In this document: positions 1 to 8,920 of the stretch, piece by piece
How the letters are laid out: each line of letters begins with the position of its first letter
Position numbering within the stretch: position 1 is the stretch's first letter
Made by a program: the position numbers and the translations under genes
The notes under the pieces: model-generated
The model's database searches: none
Told to the model about the DNA's origin: nothing
Seen by the model: only the letters and a program-made list of their open reading frames with translations
NCBI RefSeq assembly: GCF_002154695.1
Contig: NZ_MTAV01000201.1
Coordinates: forward strand, 1-46,273
Reading direction: 5' to 3'
Length of the DNA stretch: 46,273 bases
Origin: Nostoc sp. T09
Lineage (GTDB): Bacteria > Cyanobacteriota > Cyanobacteriia > Cyanobacteriales > Nostocaceae

Positions 1-2303
1 CCATCAGGGCTAAAGGCGACAGAATTGATTTCTTTTTCATGCCCGCGCCAAGGTTGACCGATGGGGTTACCTTCCATATCCCACAAGCGGACTGTCGAAT
101 CATTGCTGGCACTGACAATCCACTTGCCATCAGGGCTAAAGGCGACAGAATTGACCCAATTCTCATATTTGCGCTGTGATCGCCCGATGACCCGCTCTTG
201 TAGTATTTGATTTAGCTCCCACAAACGCACAGTTTTATCGCCACCACTGACAATCAGCTTGCTATCGGGGCTAAAGGCTAAGGAATTAACCTGTCCTTCA
301 TGTCCCCGCCAAGGTTGAGTGATGGGGTTGCCTTCAATATTCCACAAGCGTATTGTGCGATCGCAGCTACCACTAATAATAAACTTACCATCAGGGCTAA
401 ACGCTACAGAATTTACACGTCCTTCATGCCCACGCCAAGGTTGACCGATGGGATTACCTTGGATGTCCCACAACCGCACTGTAGAATCACTACTACCACT
501 AACAATAAACTTGCGATCGGGGCTAAAGGCGACGCAAATAATTTTTGCCTCATGTCCGTGCCAGGGTTGAGCGATGGTGTTACCTTCTAGATCCCATAAA
601 CACACCGTTCCGTCAAAACCTACACTGATAATGCGCTCGCTATTTGGACTAAAGGCGACGGAAATAATTCCTTCCTTATGTCCGCGCCAAGGTTGAGTAA
701 TGGCGTTACCTTGTAAATCCCACAAACACACTGTTCCGTCAAAACCAACACTGACAATGCGTACCCCGGAGGGGTTGGCGCAGCCATCGCCATTGGGGTT
801 AAAGGTGACGGAAATAATTCCTTCCTCATGTCCCTGCCACGGTTGAGTAATGAGATTACCTTGTAGATCCCATAAACACAAAATTCCGTCAATACTACCA
901 CTAACAATAAACTTGCTATCAGGACTAAAAGCTACACAATTAACCTCTTGCTCGTGTCCCAACAATAATTGAGCAGTGGGATTGCCAATGATATTCCACA
1001 AGCACACCGTAGAATCACTACTGCCACTGGCAATAAACTTGCCATCAGGACTAAAGGCTAGACAATTAACCTCTTGCTCGTGTCCACGCAAGCAATTTGC
1101 CTCTATAGGTGTGTTCGTTGCTTCCTTTAAGCTTCCCAAAACAGAAGCTAGAAGCTGGTTTGGGTATTTCTCTAGATTCTCACCCATTGTTTGAATTGCC
1201 AGCACCAAACCCTCTAGCGGTTGGACAGGAAGTAAATCCAAAACCTTGGCAGATTGTTCGCGCAGTTTTAATTCAGTTAGTGCAAGGTTTAACTTTTGAA
1301 TCTCTTGTTCCTTTTCTCTCAAATGGCGATCGTGCCATCCAAGACTAGGATGAATAAATTGATTAGTTTGTTTGCTTAAATAACCAAATAATATTTGCTC
1401 TTTTAGTTCTTTATAAGTCTTTATTTTCAGAACCCGGTTTTGAATATTTTCGCTTTTCCACAGTAAATCCAGAGTATATTCCAGAAGTGGTAAAGAATCA
1501 TCTTGTTGGTGAAAATTATCAATAATTTGCTCAATTAGTCCTTGTTCAAAGGTAACGCCATTTCTAGCAGCAGGTTTAGCGATCGCTAACTTTAATTCAT
1601 CATCGCTCATTCTAGTGAGAATACAACTATAGCGGTCGTGGAGCTTCGCAAGTTGCGTATACTCACTAAATCTATCCAAAAAATTAGATCGCATTGTTAA
1701 AACAATTTTGACAGAGCTATCCTGTTGCTCGATCAGTCGAAAGAGACTAGCAACAAATTTGTCACGTTCCGGCTTTTGAGTTTCCGTAAACAGTTCTTCA
1801 AATTGGTCAATAAAAATCAGAACATACTGATAATTTTGTTTGATAAATCTGACAATTTTAATTAGTGTATCTTCTTTGATATCTCGACTGCTATCCGCTA
1901 TTTTTGATTGTTTTTCATAGTTAAAATTAAGACTCTCATAAAGAGATGTAAAAGGATTTTTATTTGGTTGAAAATTTATGCTAATTAAGGAATTTTTACA
2001 AAATACTAAATAAGGAATTAAACCTGCCAGAATCAATGATGATTTGCCACTGTATGCTCCTCCCAAAAGCAAGAGTACATCATCTTGTTTTAAGCGATCG
2101 CTAATCTCAGCGATCCACTTCTCCCGGCCAAAAAATTTGTCTTTATCTTTAATTTCAAAAGTTTTTAATCCTAAGTAGGGAGAGTCTATTTTTAGTGGAC
2201 GACGATAAATGTCCTCAAACTTACTGTCAGAAAACAAGTTGTATTCAGAAATACCTTGGACATGAGATCCAATATTTATATCGCCTTCAGAACTGTTAAC
2301 CAT
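1..2303 (-). CDS. STAND-type NTPase with WD40 repeats, C-terminus cut by window edge
   Basis: The frame is open from an ATG at 2303 to the left edge (about 767 codons visible). After about 45 residues comes an nSTAND-like NTPase segment: SPYLGLKTFEIKDKDKFFGRE, a Walker A (GGAYSGKSS) and a Walker B (VLIFIDQFEELF). A leucine-rich helical linker follows, then eight full WD40 repeats and part of a ninth, each near 42 residues with GH...VAFSPDGK...SGS.D.TVRLWD. Such proteins are signalling or defence ATPases whose beta-propeller senses a ligand; no effector domain is recognisable at the N-terminus. The third WD repeat carries an in-frame GC-rich insertion (about 759-791) resembling a REP-type palindrome. 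Ligand and role are unknown. The gene is divergent from the ArsA-like gene, with 248 bp between. Confidence 0.9.
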   Translation of the reverse strand, partial: MVNSSEGDINIGSHVQGISEYNLFSDSKFEDIYRRPLKIDSPYLGLKTFEIKDKDKFFGREKWIAEISDRLKQDDVLLLLGGAYSGKSSLILAGLIPYLVFCKNSLISINFQPNKNPFTSLYESLNFNYEKQSKIADSSRDIKEDTLIKIVRFIKQNYQYVLIFIDQFEELFTETQKPERDKFVASLFRLIEQQDSSVKIVLTMRSNFLDRFSEYTQLAKLHDRYSCILTRMSDDELKLAIAKPAARNGVTFEQGLIEQIIDNFHQQDDSLPLLEYTLDLLWKSENIQNRVLKIKTYKELKEQILFGYLSKQTNQFIHPSLGWHDRHLREKEQEIQKLNLALTELKLREQSAKVLDLLPVQPLEGLVLAIQTMGENLEKYPNQLLASVLGSLKEATNTPIEANCLRGHEQEVNCLAFSPDGKFIASGSSDSTVCLWNIIGNPTAQLLLGHEQEVNCVAFSPDSKFIVSGSIDGILCLWDLQGNLITQPWQGHEEGIISVTFNPNGDGCANPSGVRIVSVGFDGTVCLWDLQGNAITQPWRGHKEGIISVAFSPNSERIISVGFDGTVCLWDLEGNTIAQPWHGHEAKIICVAFSPDRKFIVSGSSDSTVRLWDIQGNPIGQPWRGHEGRVNSVAFSPDGKFIISGSCDRTIRLWNIEGNPITQPWRGHEGQVNSLAFSPDSKLIVSGGDKTVRLWELNQILQERVIGRSQRKYENWVNSVAFSPDGKWIVSASNDSTVRLWDMEGNPIGQPWRGHEKEINSVAFSPD
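759..791. repeat. REP-like GC-rich insertion inside a WD40 repeat
   Basis: This stretch contains the small palindrome ACCCCGGAGGGGT and GGCGCAGCC, a composition typical of Nostoc dispersed palindromes. Read on the coding strand it adds about eight residues (GDGCANPSGV in place of SE) between NPN and RI of a WD40 repeat whose neighbours lack them. The reading frame is preserved. Confidence 0.55.
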
Positions 2304-2551
2304 CTTATCTCCTGACCTTTGGACACCCCTGGCTAATTCTTTCCCTCAGTTATAGTTCCTCGACTAATCTTTGTAAGTACCTCAACAAAATTAATTACAC
2401 ATTCTCTTGTGAAGCTTTTCCTGTCGCCGCCGTATATAGAAGTTTTGTAAATCCCATCTGCGAAAAATTAAGGTTTTAAATATATTTATTCAGCGAAATT
2501 ACATAAGGCACTTTTAAAAATATGTAGTAAATTTATCCTAAAACGCCGGAA

Positions 2552-4435
2552 ATGACAAACGGGATGGAACTTTTTGATAACCTACACCTTGCTATGTTTA
2601 GCGGCAAAGGTGGAGTCGGAAAAACAACAATCTCCTGCACCTTTGCATGTCGTTGGGCGCAGAAATTTGTCAACGAGCAAATTCTTTTAATCTCAACCGA
2701 TCCGGCTCACTCTCTTGGAGATGTCTTACAAGTTAGCGTTGATGACATTCCTCGTCCCATAGCGGAACTACCTAATCTACTAGTAAGGGCGTTGGATGCA
2801 AAGCTTCTGCTACAAGAGTTTAAAGAACGTTATGGTCAGGTGTTAGAACTGCTAGTGGAGCGAGGTAGTTTTGTTGAGGGAGAAGACTTGCATCCAGTTT
2901 GGGATTTAAATTGGCCTGGTCTGGACGAGTTGATGGGCTTGTTAGAGATCCAACGTCTTTTCAACGAGCAGCAGGTTGATCGAGTAGTAGTTGATATGGC
3001 TCCTAGCGGTCATACTCTCAACTTGTTTGGATTGATGGATTTTTTAGACACTTTCCTCCACTCTCTGGAACTGTTTCAAGAAAAGCATCGGTATATTAGC
3101 AAAACCTTCGCTGGGAGCTACACACGCGATCGCGCTGACGAATTTTTGCAAACCCTGAAAGCTGAACTATCGCAAGGTCGTCGTCTACTTCAAGATCCTA
3201 CCCATACTGCTTGTTTGTTAGTTGCGATCGCCGAACCAATGAGTTGGTTGGAGTCAAAACGATTCCTAGAAGCCTTACAAACCATGCAGGTTCCTTGCGG
3301 AGGGTTGTTTGTTAACCAAGTTCTTGCCAGTGCGACTGACCCAGATCGTTACCAAGAACAACAACCACTGATCGGTCAGTATACGGCTCTTGCTAACGGA
3401 AAGCCGATTTTTATCGTGCCACAGCAATCTCAGGAGCCTTTGGGAATTGTAGCCCTCAGCCATCTGATCGACCAAATCCATGTTCCTCAGCTTGAACCGC
3501 TATCTCGTATTGATCTACTCCCAGTTCAATGGCCTGAAACAATTCCTCCTAGCTTTGGAGATTTTCTCAACCAAGGTCGCCGCCTGTTACTAATTGGCGG
3601 TAAAGGTGGAGTAGGAAAGACTACAGTAGCAGCTGCCATTGGTTGGGCGATGGCTCAACAACATCCCGATCGCAAAATTCGCATGGTTTCCATCGATCCT
3701 GCTCATTCCTTGGGTGATGCCTTTGGTCTGAGTTTAGGACACGAACCGTATCAAATAACTGCCAATCTTCGAGGTCAGGAAGTAGATAGCGATCGCATTC
3801 TCGATCGATTCAGAGCCGATTACCTGTGGGAACTGGCCGAAATGATGAGTGGCGAAACCCAAACAAGCGAAGCTATTGAAATGGCATACGCTCCTGTTGC
3901 GTGGCGCAAAATTGTCGAGCAAGCTTTACCAGGGATTGATGAAATGCTTTCCCTGTTAACAGTAATGGAATTGCTAGAGCAACAAGAAGAAGACTTGATT
4001 ATTTTAGACACTGCTCCTACAGGTCATCTTCTGCGTTTTCTAGAAATGCCAACTGCACTAGCAGACTGGTTAGCTTGGATTTTCAAACTCTGGATCAAGT
4101 ATCAAAATGTTCTTGGTCGTACAGAGTTTATGGGGCGTTTACGAACTTTGCGACAGCGCGTAGTCAAAGCCCAAAAAGTGCTAAAAGACCCACAGCAAGC
4201 AGAGTTCATAGGGGTTACACTTAACCAAGCTAGCGTACTTGCCGAACAACAACGCCTGTTCAAATCTCTGCAAGAAATAGGTGTAAGCCAGAATTACCTT
4301 GTTCTCAACCGCTTTACTTCTACAGCAACCATTAATTGCGATTTTCCAGGTTTGACAATGGTTCGCTTACCAGTGCTTCCTCGCTCAGTTCAGCCTTTAG
4401 AACGCATCCAAGCAGCCGCCTCCTGTTTATTTTAA
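2552..4435 (+). CDS. ArsA/Get3-family tandem ATPase in the gas-vesicle region
   Basis: A 627-residue protein made of two ArsA-type halves. Each half has a deviant P-loop (SGKGGVGKTT at 17-26; GGKGGVGKTT at 349-358), a switch I-like STDPAHSLGD or SIDPAHSLGD, and a DMAPSGHTL or DTAPTGHLLRF motif. ArsA family members energise arsenite export or, as Get3, deliver hydrophobic tail-anchored proteins. No arsB, arsR or other arsenic gene is near. The next gene downstream is a GvpV-like protein starting 45 bp later, and gas-vesicle genes follow. I therefore infer a chaperone-like role for hydrophobic gas-vesicle subunits rather than arsenic resistance; this is not shown by the sequence itself. The start is ATG 2552 after CGCCGGA; an in-frame ATG at 2564 is an alternative. 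Confidence 0.85.
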   Translation: MTNGMELFDNLHLAMFSGKGGVGKTTISCTFACRWAQKFVNEQILLISTDPAHSLGDVLQVSVDDIPRPIAELPNLLVRALDAKLLLQEFKERYGQVLELLVERGSFVEGEDLHPVWDLNWPGLDELMGLLEIQRLFNEQQVDRVVVDMAPSGHTLNLFGLMDFLDTFLHSLELFQEKHRYISKTFAGSYTRDRADEFLQTLKAELSQGRRLLQDPTHTACLLVAIAEPMSWLESKRFLEALQTMQVPCGGLFVNQVLASATDPDRYQEQQPLIGQYTALANGKPIFIVPQQSQEPLGIVALSHLIDQIHVPQLEPLSRIDLLPVQWPETIPPSFGDFLNQGRRLLLIGGKGGVGKTTVAAAIGWAMAQQHPDRKIRMVSIDPAHSLGDAFGLSLGHEPYQITANLRGQEVDSDRILDRFRADYLWELAEMMSGETQTSEAIEMAYAPVAWRKIVEQALPGIDEMLSLLTVMELLEQQEEDLIILDTAPTGHLLRFLEMPTALADWLAWIFKLWIKYQNVLGRTEFMGRLRTLRQRVVKAQKVLKDPQQAEFIGVTLNQASVLAEQQRLFKSLQEIGVSQNYLVLNRFTSTATINCDFPGLTMVRLPVLPRSVQPLERIQAAASCLF

Positions 4436-4480
4436 GTGCTAATTAAACTAAATACTTTCATACCCAAAGAGAAATTTATT

Positions 4481-4765
4481 ATGCATCGCACTCCAAATCG
4501 CGGACAAATTCAAGCCAAACTTAGCTCAATGCCTCCTCAACGTTCACAAGCAAGAGTTTACTTAAATGCTTACAAAATGATGTTGGAAAAAGAGCGTTTA
4601 GAGCAGGAATTACAGAAACTCGAAGCACGCCGACATCAGATTCAGCAGCGCCTTGCTATTTTAAATAGTCAAATCATTGCTGAAGAAGACATCACCCATC
4701 AGCAAGCAAATACTGATTTAGAGGAAAATACACCAAAATTCAACACCATAACATTGGAATATTAA
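4481..4765 (+). CDS. gvpV: GvpV-like small coiled-coil protein
   Basis: The 94-residue product begins with a short basic segment (MHRTPNRGQIQAKLSSMPPQR) and then a strongly helical, charged stretch (YLNAYKMMLEKERLEQELQKLEARRHQIQQRLAILNSQI), predicted coiled coil. The pattern of a MPxQR segment, then YLxxY, an E-K-rich coil and an RL-LxxQI ending is what I remember of cyanobacterial GvpV, a minor gas-vesicle assembly protein of unknown mechanism. The frame is also open from GTG 4436 directly after the ArsA stop, but ATG 4481 is preceded by AAAGAGAAA and gives the conserved-looking N-terminus. It is probably co-transcribed with the ArsA-like gene. The gvpV assignment is from memory of the family only. 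Confidence 0.6.
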   Translation: MHRTPNRGQIQAKLSSMPPQRSQARVYLNAYKMMLEKERLEQELQKLEARRHQIQQRLAILNSQIIAEEDITHQQANTDLEENTPKFNTITLEY

Positions 4766-4892
4766 GTACTAAGATTTGAGATGCCTATTCTTTGCAACTT
4801 CCTTGCGCGATAGCCGGGAATATGGGGGAAGATGACATTGGGGTAACATTGCTTAAATTTAAACATTCAGCTTTTAGTATTTAAGAGGATTA

Positions 4893-5480
4893 ATGTCTAT
4901 TGAACTAAGTCTTCTAAAAATTGATTATGACAAACTCAACGACATTGAATCAAAATTGATTCAATGGGATGAGAATTATGAGGGTGAAGCCGATGACTCC
5001 TTTAGTCTTGAAAATGGTCTGACAGAGGTATTATATTTTCTGCTTACTGGTTTAACAGACTTTTCAGCAGCATGGTTCAGTGAGTCCAAGTTCTTAGTTG
5101 ACGAAATAGCAATACCCAACTATGGAAACGTGCTGCTAGTTGATGCTTTAGCTGGCGGAACATGGTTGAAATCATTACGTTCTCATGGACTCATAGCATC
5201 TTTTTTGACAGTTGAACAGGTTAAGGAAGTTGCTCAGGCTTTGTCTCAAATTGCCCAAGAAGATTTAGTATCACGTTGGGATGCTTTGACACAATTCGCT
5301 AGTGCAGAGCGCCGTAAAATCATTGGTGGTTTGGAGAAATTGCAACCAAACTTTAGGAGATTGGAACAGGCTGTGGAGAATGTTAACGAGTTCTCAGAAG
5401 ATTTTGTCAATGAGTTTGTTGCCTATTATATTGATGCTGCTGAAAATAATATGCCAATTGTAATTATTGACTGTACTTAG
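4893..5480 (+). CDS. DUF1877-like (YfbM-type) protein
   Basis: A 195-residue soluble acidic protein. Recognisable features are YFLLTG near residue 48, ALAGGTWLKSLRSHGLIASFLTVEQVKEVAQALSQI around 83-118 and a C-terminal helix ending in FVAYYIDAAENNMPIVIIDC. This fits the DUF1877 family, whose members (for example YfbM) often occur beside toxin, immunity or defence genes; biochemical function is unknown. The ATG follows AAGAGGATTA, an acceptable ribosome-binding site. It lies between gvpV-like and gvpG but has no known link with gas vesicles. With the following converging two-gene pair it seems to be a small accessory insertion in the gvp region. Confidence 0.7.
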   Translation: MSIELSLLKIDYDKLNDIESKLIQWDENYEGEADDSFSLENGLTEVLYFLLTGLTDFSAAWFSESKFLVDEIAIPNYGNVLLVDALAGGTWLKSLRSHGLIASFLTVEQVKEVAQALSQIAQEDLVSRWDALTQFASAERRKIIGGLEKLQPNFRRLEQAVENVNEFSEDFVNEFVAYYIDAAENNMPIVIIDCT

Positions 5481-5673
5481 CTTTTGTTTTGTAGTGGGAC
5501 TATCGGCAGAGAGTTCTTAGTGCATTACTGCGGTTATAGTTTGGAATTTCAATCTTTGCGATACCCCAAAGGTGAGCAACAAAGCCTACCTCAAACCCTT
5601 AGATATTCAGCTTTGCGCTAGGCACGAAAATTCGTTGCTTAGTTATTTCTTACTTCTACTTAATTCCCTAAAA

Positions 5674-6075
5674 TTATCCAGATCGCTTCACAAGTAATGG
5701 AGAATCGACATCTAAAAGCCAATTCTCATCAATAAATTCTAGATTTTCATCATAAACAAGAACCAATTCACCAAGTTTTTGAGCATTGCTACTTGTAGTT
5801 TTCGTATTATCAACAGCATCAGCTATGAGCAAAAACTTTAGTTGTAAAAAACGTTCTTGGTGAGTAACGCCTATTGAACTGCTAACTAATTCAGTTTCTA
5901 GGGTACGAGGTAACGTAATTTGCTCATAATATTCATCTTGTTCATCCCAATAGCCACACACTTTATAATCACACTGATCAAGATGTTCTTGAACAAGAAG
6001 ATTAGCATCTAAACTTTGTAATATTTCAGTTAAATCTTGCCAAACTTGATGATTTTTTAGTTCGAGCCTTGTCAT
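5674..6075 (-). CDS. Hypothetical protein, possible immunity partner of the upstream gene
   Basis: I do not recognise this 133-residue acidic protein. It is rich in E, D and Q, has no membrane segment or signal peptide, and contains LKFLLIADAVDNTK then LGELVLVYDENLEFIDENWLLD. It starts 12 bp after the stop of the small basic gene at 6088-6396 on the same strand, so the two are very likely co-transcribed. An acidic soluble protein directly behind a small basic one is a typical toxin-immunity layout, but nothing in the sequence proves this. Confidence 0.6.
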   Translation of the reverse strand: MTRLELKNHQVWQDLTEILQSLDANLLVQEHLDQCDYKVCGYWDEQDEYYEQITLPRTLETELVSSSIGVTHQERFLQLKFLLIADAVDNTKTTSSNAQKLGELVLVYDENLEFIDENWLLDVDSPLLVKRSG

Positions 6076-6087
6076 AGTTGTGTGTGT

Positions 6088-6396
6088 TTAATGTTCTGTT
6101 ACCAAACCAGGGAAGTGCAATATACCATCAATAAATTTTGCATGAAATCGGCGGTCGCCACCTTTACCTAAGACTTTAGATTTCAAATCGTAGCCAGATT
6201 CTTGGGAAGCCACCAACCCAACATTACTGCGAGGAGGTACAAGCCCTTTCTCAATGGCTTTTAAATGTTTCCCCTTTTGATCGTATTTTAATCCCAGCTT
6301 TATTTGTTCGCTGCCAAATGAAACTAGCAGACCACTGATTGAAAGATATACAGTATCAGGTTGAATATCTGCCCAATTATCGGGTAAAGTTTCCAT
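6088..6396 (-). CDS. Small basic hypothetical protein, resembles a C-terminal toxin module
   Basis: The 102-residue product has no recognisable family. Its second half (KAIEKGLVPPRSNVGLVASQESGYDLKSKVLGKGGDRRFHAKFIDGILHF) is rich in G, K, R and H and looks like the end of a polymorphic-toxin domain, with a compact GGDRRFHA segment. No secretion signal or trafficking domain precedes it, and the upstream 90 bp hold only repeat DNA. It may be a stand-alone toxin or an orphan C-terminal module. The start ATG at 6396 has no strong ribosome-binding site. Its partner is the acidic protein 12 bp downstream. Confidence 0.55.
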   Translation of the reverse strand: METLPDNWADIQPDTVYLSISGLLVSFGSEQIKLGLKYDQKGKHLKAIEKGLVPPRSNVGLVASQESGYDLKSKVLGKGGDRRFHAKFIDGILHFPGLVTEH

Positions 6397-6425
6397 TAAA
6401 TTAAACTTGTATAGTACAAGCCTTT

Positions 6426-6455
6426 TCCTCTCTGCGTCTCTGCGCCTCTGCGTGA
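6426..6455. repeat. Dispersed CTCTGCG repeat
   Basis: Four near-copies of CTCTGCG(T/C) in tandem (TCTGCGTCTCTGCGCCTC then TGCGTGA). The same CTCTGCGCCTCTGCGTGA core recurs near 9812-9831 inside the element at 9724-9872. It matches a short repeat common in Nostoc-type intergenic DNA. Confidence 0.75.
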
Positions 6456-6483
6456 AAAAATCATCCCGCCTTTATACAACGCC

Positions 6484-6732
6484 CTATTCCCTATTCTCTG
6501 TTCCCTGCTTTTCTGCTTCCAGAATCGCTAATAAAAGAGCTTCCTCCTGAATTTCAAACTCTTCTTCCGCAATTTCTCCCATATCAAAAGCAAGTTGCAG
6601 TGCAAGAAGCTGCTTGCTGAGATTTTCTTTATCATCAATTTCAGTACTCGCTTGTTCTAAAATTTTTTCTCCAAGCCATGTTACCCCCATTAATGGGCCG
6701 GTAATCGGTAATAGTAAAAAGCGCAGAACCAT
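6484..6732 (-). CDS. gvpG: Gas vesicle protein GvpG
   Basis: The 82-residue product has the GvpG signature: hydrophobic start LLLPITGPLMGVTWLGEKI, then DDKENLSKQLLALQLAFDMGEIAEEEFEIQEEALLLAILE. GvpG is a small, essential accessory protein found in gas vesicles or needed for their assembly. In Anabaena it lies in line with gvpF; here it is on the opposite strand from the gvpNJK block, with 212 bp of shared upstream DNA between 6732 and 6945. The coding length is typical of the family. Confidence 0.93.
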   Translation of the reverse strand: MVLRFLLLPITGPLMGVTWLGEKILEQASTEIDDKENLSKQLLALQLAFDMGEIAEEEFEIQEEALLLAILEAEKQGTENRE

Positions 6733-6944
6733 ATCATTTTACACTCGTGTGGATTTATTAAAGCTGTCCTCGCAAGACCGTAATCATGCTGATGACATAG
6801 ATATTAAACATTACTAGTCTTGTGTTGATGACAAAATTCTTTGGATTTGAGTCCAGTTAAGGCTTATTGACATCCGTATTTTATATATCTGATGTGCAAA
6901 AAATTACTTTTTTAGAAAATTACTATTTAGGAGGTACTTAGAGC

Positions 6945-8114
6945 TTGACAACAGTATTAAATGCATCTCCGCAGCGATTTGTCAATACCCCTGCTGTTCA
7001 ACGCGTCGCTCAACGTGCTTTGCGCTATCTCCAGTCAGGTTTTTCAGTACATTTACGTGGTGCGGCCGGAGTCGGAAAAACTACTCTGGCAATGCATCTA
7101 GCTGATTTGCTCAACCAGCCTATCATCCTCTTATTTGGAGATGATGAGTTTAAAACCTCAGACTTGATTGGTAATCAGTTAGGCTACACCCGCAAAAAGG
7201 TCGTTGATAACTTTATCCACAGCGTTGTTAAAGTTGAGGATGAACTGCGACAACACTGGGTTGATGCCCGATTAACCCTAGCTTGTAAAGAAGGATTTAC
7301 GCTGGTTTACGACGAATTTAATCGATCGCACCCGGAGGTAAATAACGTTTTACTCTCGGTACTTGAGGAGAGGTTGTTAGTATTGCCAACAAATCAACAG
7401 CGAGCAGAGTATATCCGGGTTCATCCTAAGTTTCGGGCAATTTTAACATCAAATCCTCAAGAGTATTGTGGAGTTCATGCAACACAGGATGCTTTGATGG
7501 ATCGTGTTATTACCATCGATATGCCTCCACCTGATGAACTAACTCAGCAGGAAATTGTAGTTCATAAAACAGGCATAGATTCTGAGAAAGCAGACAAAAT
7601 CGTGCGCTTAGTACGGATGTTTTGGAGTCGATCTGGCTCTGGACAGGGCGGTGGGTTACGTTCCTGTCTGATGATTGCTAGAATCTGCCACGAACACGAA
7701 ATTTCCGTAAACTTTGAAGAGCCTAACTTCCAAGATATTTGTGCCGATATCCTGCTTACTCGCACGAATCAACCTCGCATGGAGGCGACTCGGCTACTGG
7801 AAGAGGTTTTGAGTGAATTGCATCGTAGTACAAACACTCAATCTCAGCCAGCAGAGATCATACCAGACAGCCAAAATCAGATTGTATTGGAACAACGAGT
7901 ACCTTACGAGCATGAAGTTTACAACTACCTGTGCAAGTCTCCAGGAAGGCGTTTCTCTGATTTGGCAGCAGAATTAGGCATCGATCGCAGTCAAATTGTA
8001 GCTGCACTCAAGTCTCTCAGAGAACAGGGAGTATTATTGCAAATGCAGGGTAATGCTGAACTGCCAAACATATCACAAGTGGCTTTTGATTCTGGCCATT
8101 TAATAAACAAATGA
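6945..8114 (+). CDS. gvpN: Gas vesicle AAA+ ATPase GvpN with C-terminal winged-helix-like tail
   Basis: A MoxR-type AAA+ ATPase of 389 residues: Walker [11 protein letters not shown] (38-47), Walker [10 protein letters not shown] (about 120-128), the [16 protein letters not shown] segment, and sensor region [16 protein letters not shown]. GvpN is needed for gas vesicles to grow to full width and is thought to act together with GvpC. The start is TTG 6945, fixed by a perfect AGGAGGT at 6929-6935, nine bases upstream. After the AAA+ part the protein carries about 70 extra residues including [30 protein letters not shown], a winged-helix-like motif that also ends the GvpC-like protein at 13232. 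The stop overlaps the gvpJ start (ATGA). Confidence 0.95.
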   Translation: MTTVLNASPQRFVNTPAVQRVAQRALRYLQSGFSVHLRGAAGVGKTTLAMHLADLLNQPIILLFGDDEFKTSDLIGNQLGYTRKKVVDNFIHSVVKVEDELRQHWVDARLTLACKEGFTLVYDEFNRSHPEVNNVLLSVLEERLLVLPTNQQRAEYIRVHPKFRAILTSNPQEYCGVHATQDALMDRVITIDMPPPDELTQQEIVVHKTGIDSEKADKIVRLVRMFWSRSGSGQGGGLRSCLMIARICHEHEISVNFEEPNFQDICADILLTRTNQPRMEATRLLEEVLSELHRSTNTQSQPAEIIPDSQNQIVLEQRVPYEHEVYNYLCKSPGRRFSDLAAELGIDRSQIVAALKSLREQGVLLQMQGNAELPNISQVAFDSGHLINK

Positions 8115-8458
8115 GTACTCATACTAACCGGGGAGTTATTACATCAACTCAAGGTTCCACCTTGGCAGATATTCTCGAACGGGTTTTAGATAAAGGCATT
8201 GTGATCGCAGGAGATATTTCTGTTTCTGTCGGCTCCACAGAACTGCTCAACATCCGAATTCGTTTGTTGATTTCTTCTGTTGATAAAGCCAAAGAGATTG
8301 GAATTAACTGGTGGGAGAGCGACCCCTATCTCAATAGTCAAGCTCGTTCCTTATTAACAACTAATCAACAACTTCAAGAGCGTGTTGCCAGTCTAGAAAC
8401 AGAACTGCGATCGCTCAAAGCACTCAATCCTATTAATCATCAGAATGCAGGCGATTAG
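8111..8458 (+). CDS. gvpJ: Gas vesicle protein GvpJ (GvpA family)
   Basis: The 115-residue product has a GvpA-like core ([53 protein letters not shown]) followed by a C-terminal coiled coil ([21 protein letters not shown]). GvpJ is a minor GvpA relative that probably seeds or shapes the conical caps. It overlaps gvpN by four bases and gvpK by 14 bases, so the three are translationally linked. Length and structure are usual for cyanobacterial GvpJ. Confidence 0.93.
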   Translation: MSTHTNRGVITSTQGSTLADILERVLDKGIVIAGDISVSVGSTELLNIRIRLLISSVDKAKEIGINWWESDPYLNSQARSLLTTNQQLQERVASLETELRSLKALNPINHQNAGD

Positions 8459-8879
8459 CAAATCAAAAGGTTCCGATTCAGGTTTAGCACCGTTGTTACT
8501 GACGGTTGTTGAACTGATACGCCAACTCATGGAAGCTCAGGTAATCCGGCGCATGGATGCTGGCAACCTCAGCGACTCTGAGTTAGATCGGGCTGCCGAA
8601 AGCCTGCGACAGCTTGAAAAACAGGTTATTCAGCTTTGCGAAGTCTTTGATATTGACCCAGCCGAGCTAAATATTAACTTGGGTGAAATAGGAACTTTAC
8701 TTCCCCAATCTGGAGGATATTACCCTGGTGAAACCTCTAGTCAACCCTCTATTCTAGAACTCCTCGATCGCCTATTAAATACAGGTGTGGTGGTTGAAGG
8801 TGACTTGGACTTAGGACTGGCTCAGTTGAACTTAGTCCATGCCAAGTTAAGGTTAGTACTCACCTCTAAACCCCTGTAA
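8445..8879 (+). CDS. gvpK: Gas vesicle protein GvpK
   Basis: The 144-residue product has the GvpK core LAPLLLTVVELIRQLMEAQVIRRMDAGNLSDSELDRAAESLRQLEKQVIQLCEVFDIDPAELNINLG (about 14-83). The last 40 residues (SILELLDRLLNTGVVVEGDLDLGLAQLNLVHAKLRLVL) look like a short GvpA/J half: compare [23 protein letters not shown] in GvpJ. So this GvpK appears to be GvpK plus a GvpA-like strand-helix; I believe this is usual in cyanobacteria but cannot confirm it. GvpK is required for vesicle formation. The ATG lies inside the end of gvpJ. Confidence 0.92.
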   Translation: MQAISKSKGSDSGLAPLLLTVVELIRQLMEAQVIRRMDAGNLSDSELDRAAESLRQLEKQVIQLCEVFDIDPAELNINLGEIGTLLPQSGGYYPGETSSQPSILELLDRLLNTGVVVEGDLDLGLAQLNLVHAKLRLVLTSKPL

Positions 8880-8920
8880 CTTTTTTATCTACATTCTTCT
8901 TTTCTTGGTAATACATTCTT

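Noticed and set aside
300-1348. Several plus-strand and minus-strand short frames over the WD40 region
   Set aside because: They are shadows of the repeated WD40 coding sequence on the minus strand, whose frame is open throughout.
2552-4435. Arsenic resistance role for the ArsA-like ATPase
   Set aside because: No arsB, arsR, arsC or arsD nearby; the neighbours are gas-vesicle genes.
4436-4480. GTG start for the GvpV-like protein directly after the ArsA stop
   Set aside because: The extra 15 residues look unlike the family, and ATG 4481 has a better ribosome-binding site.
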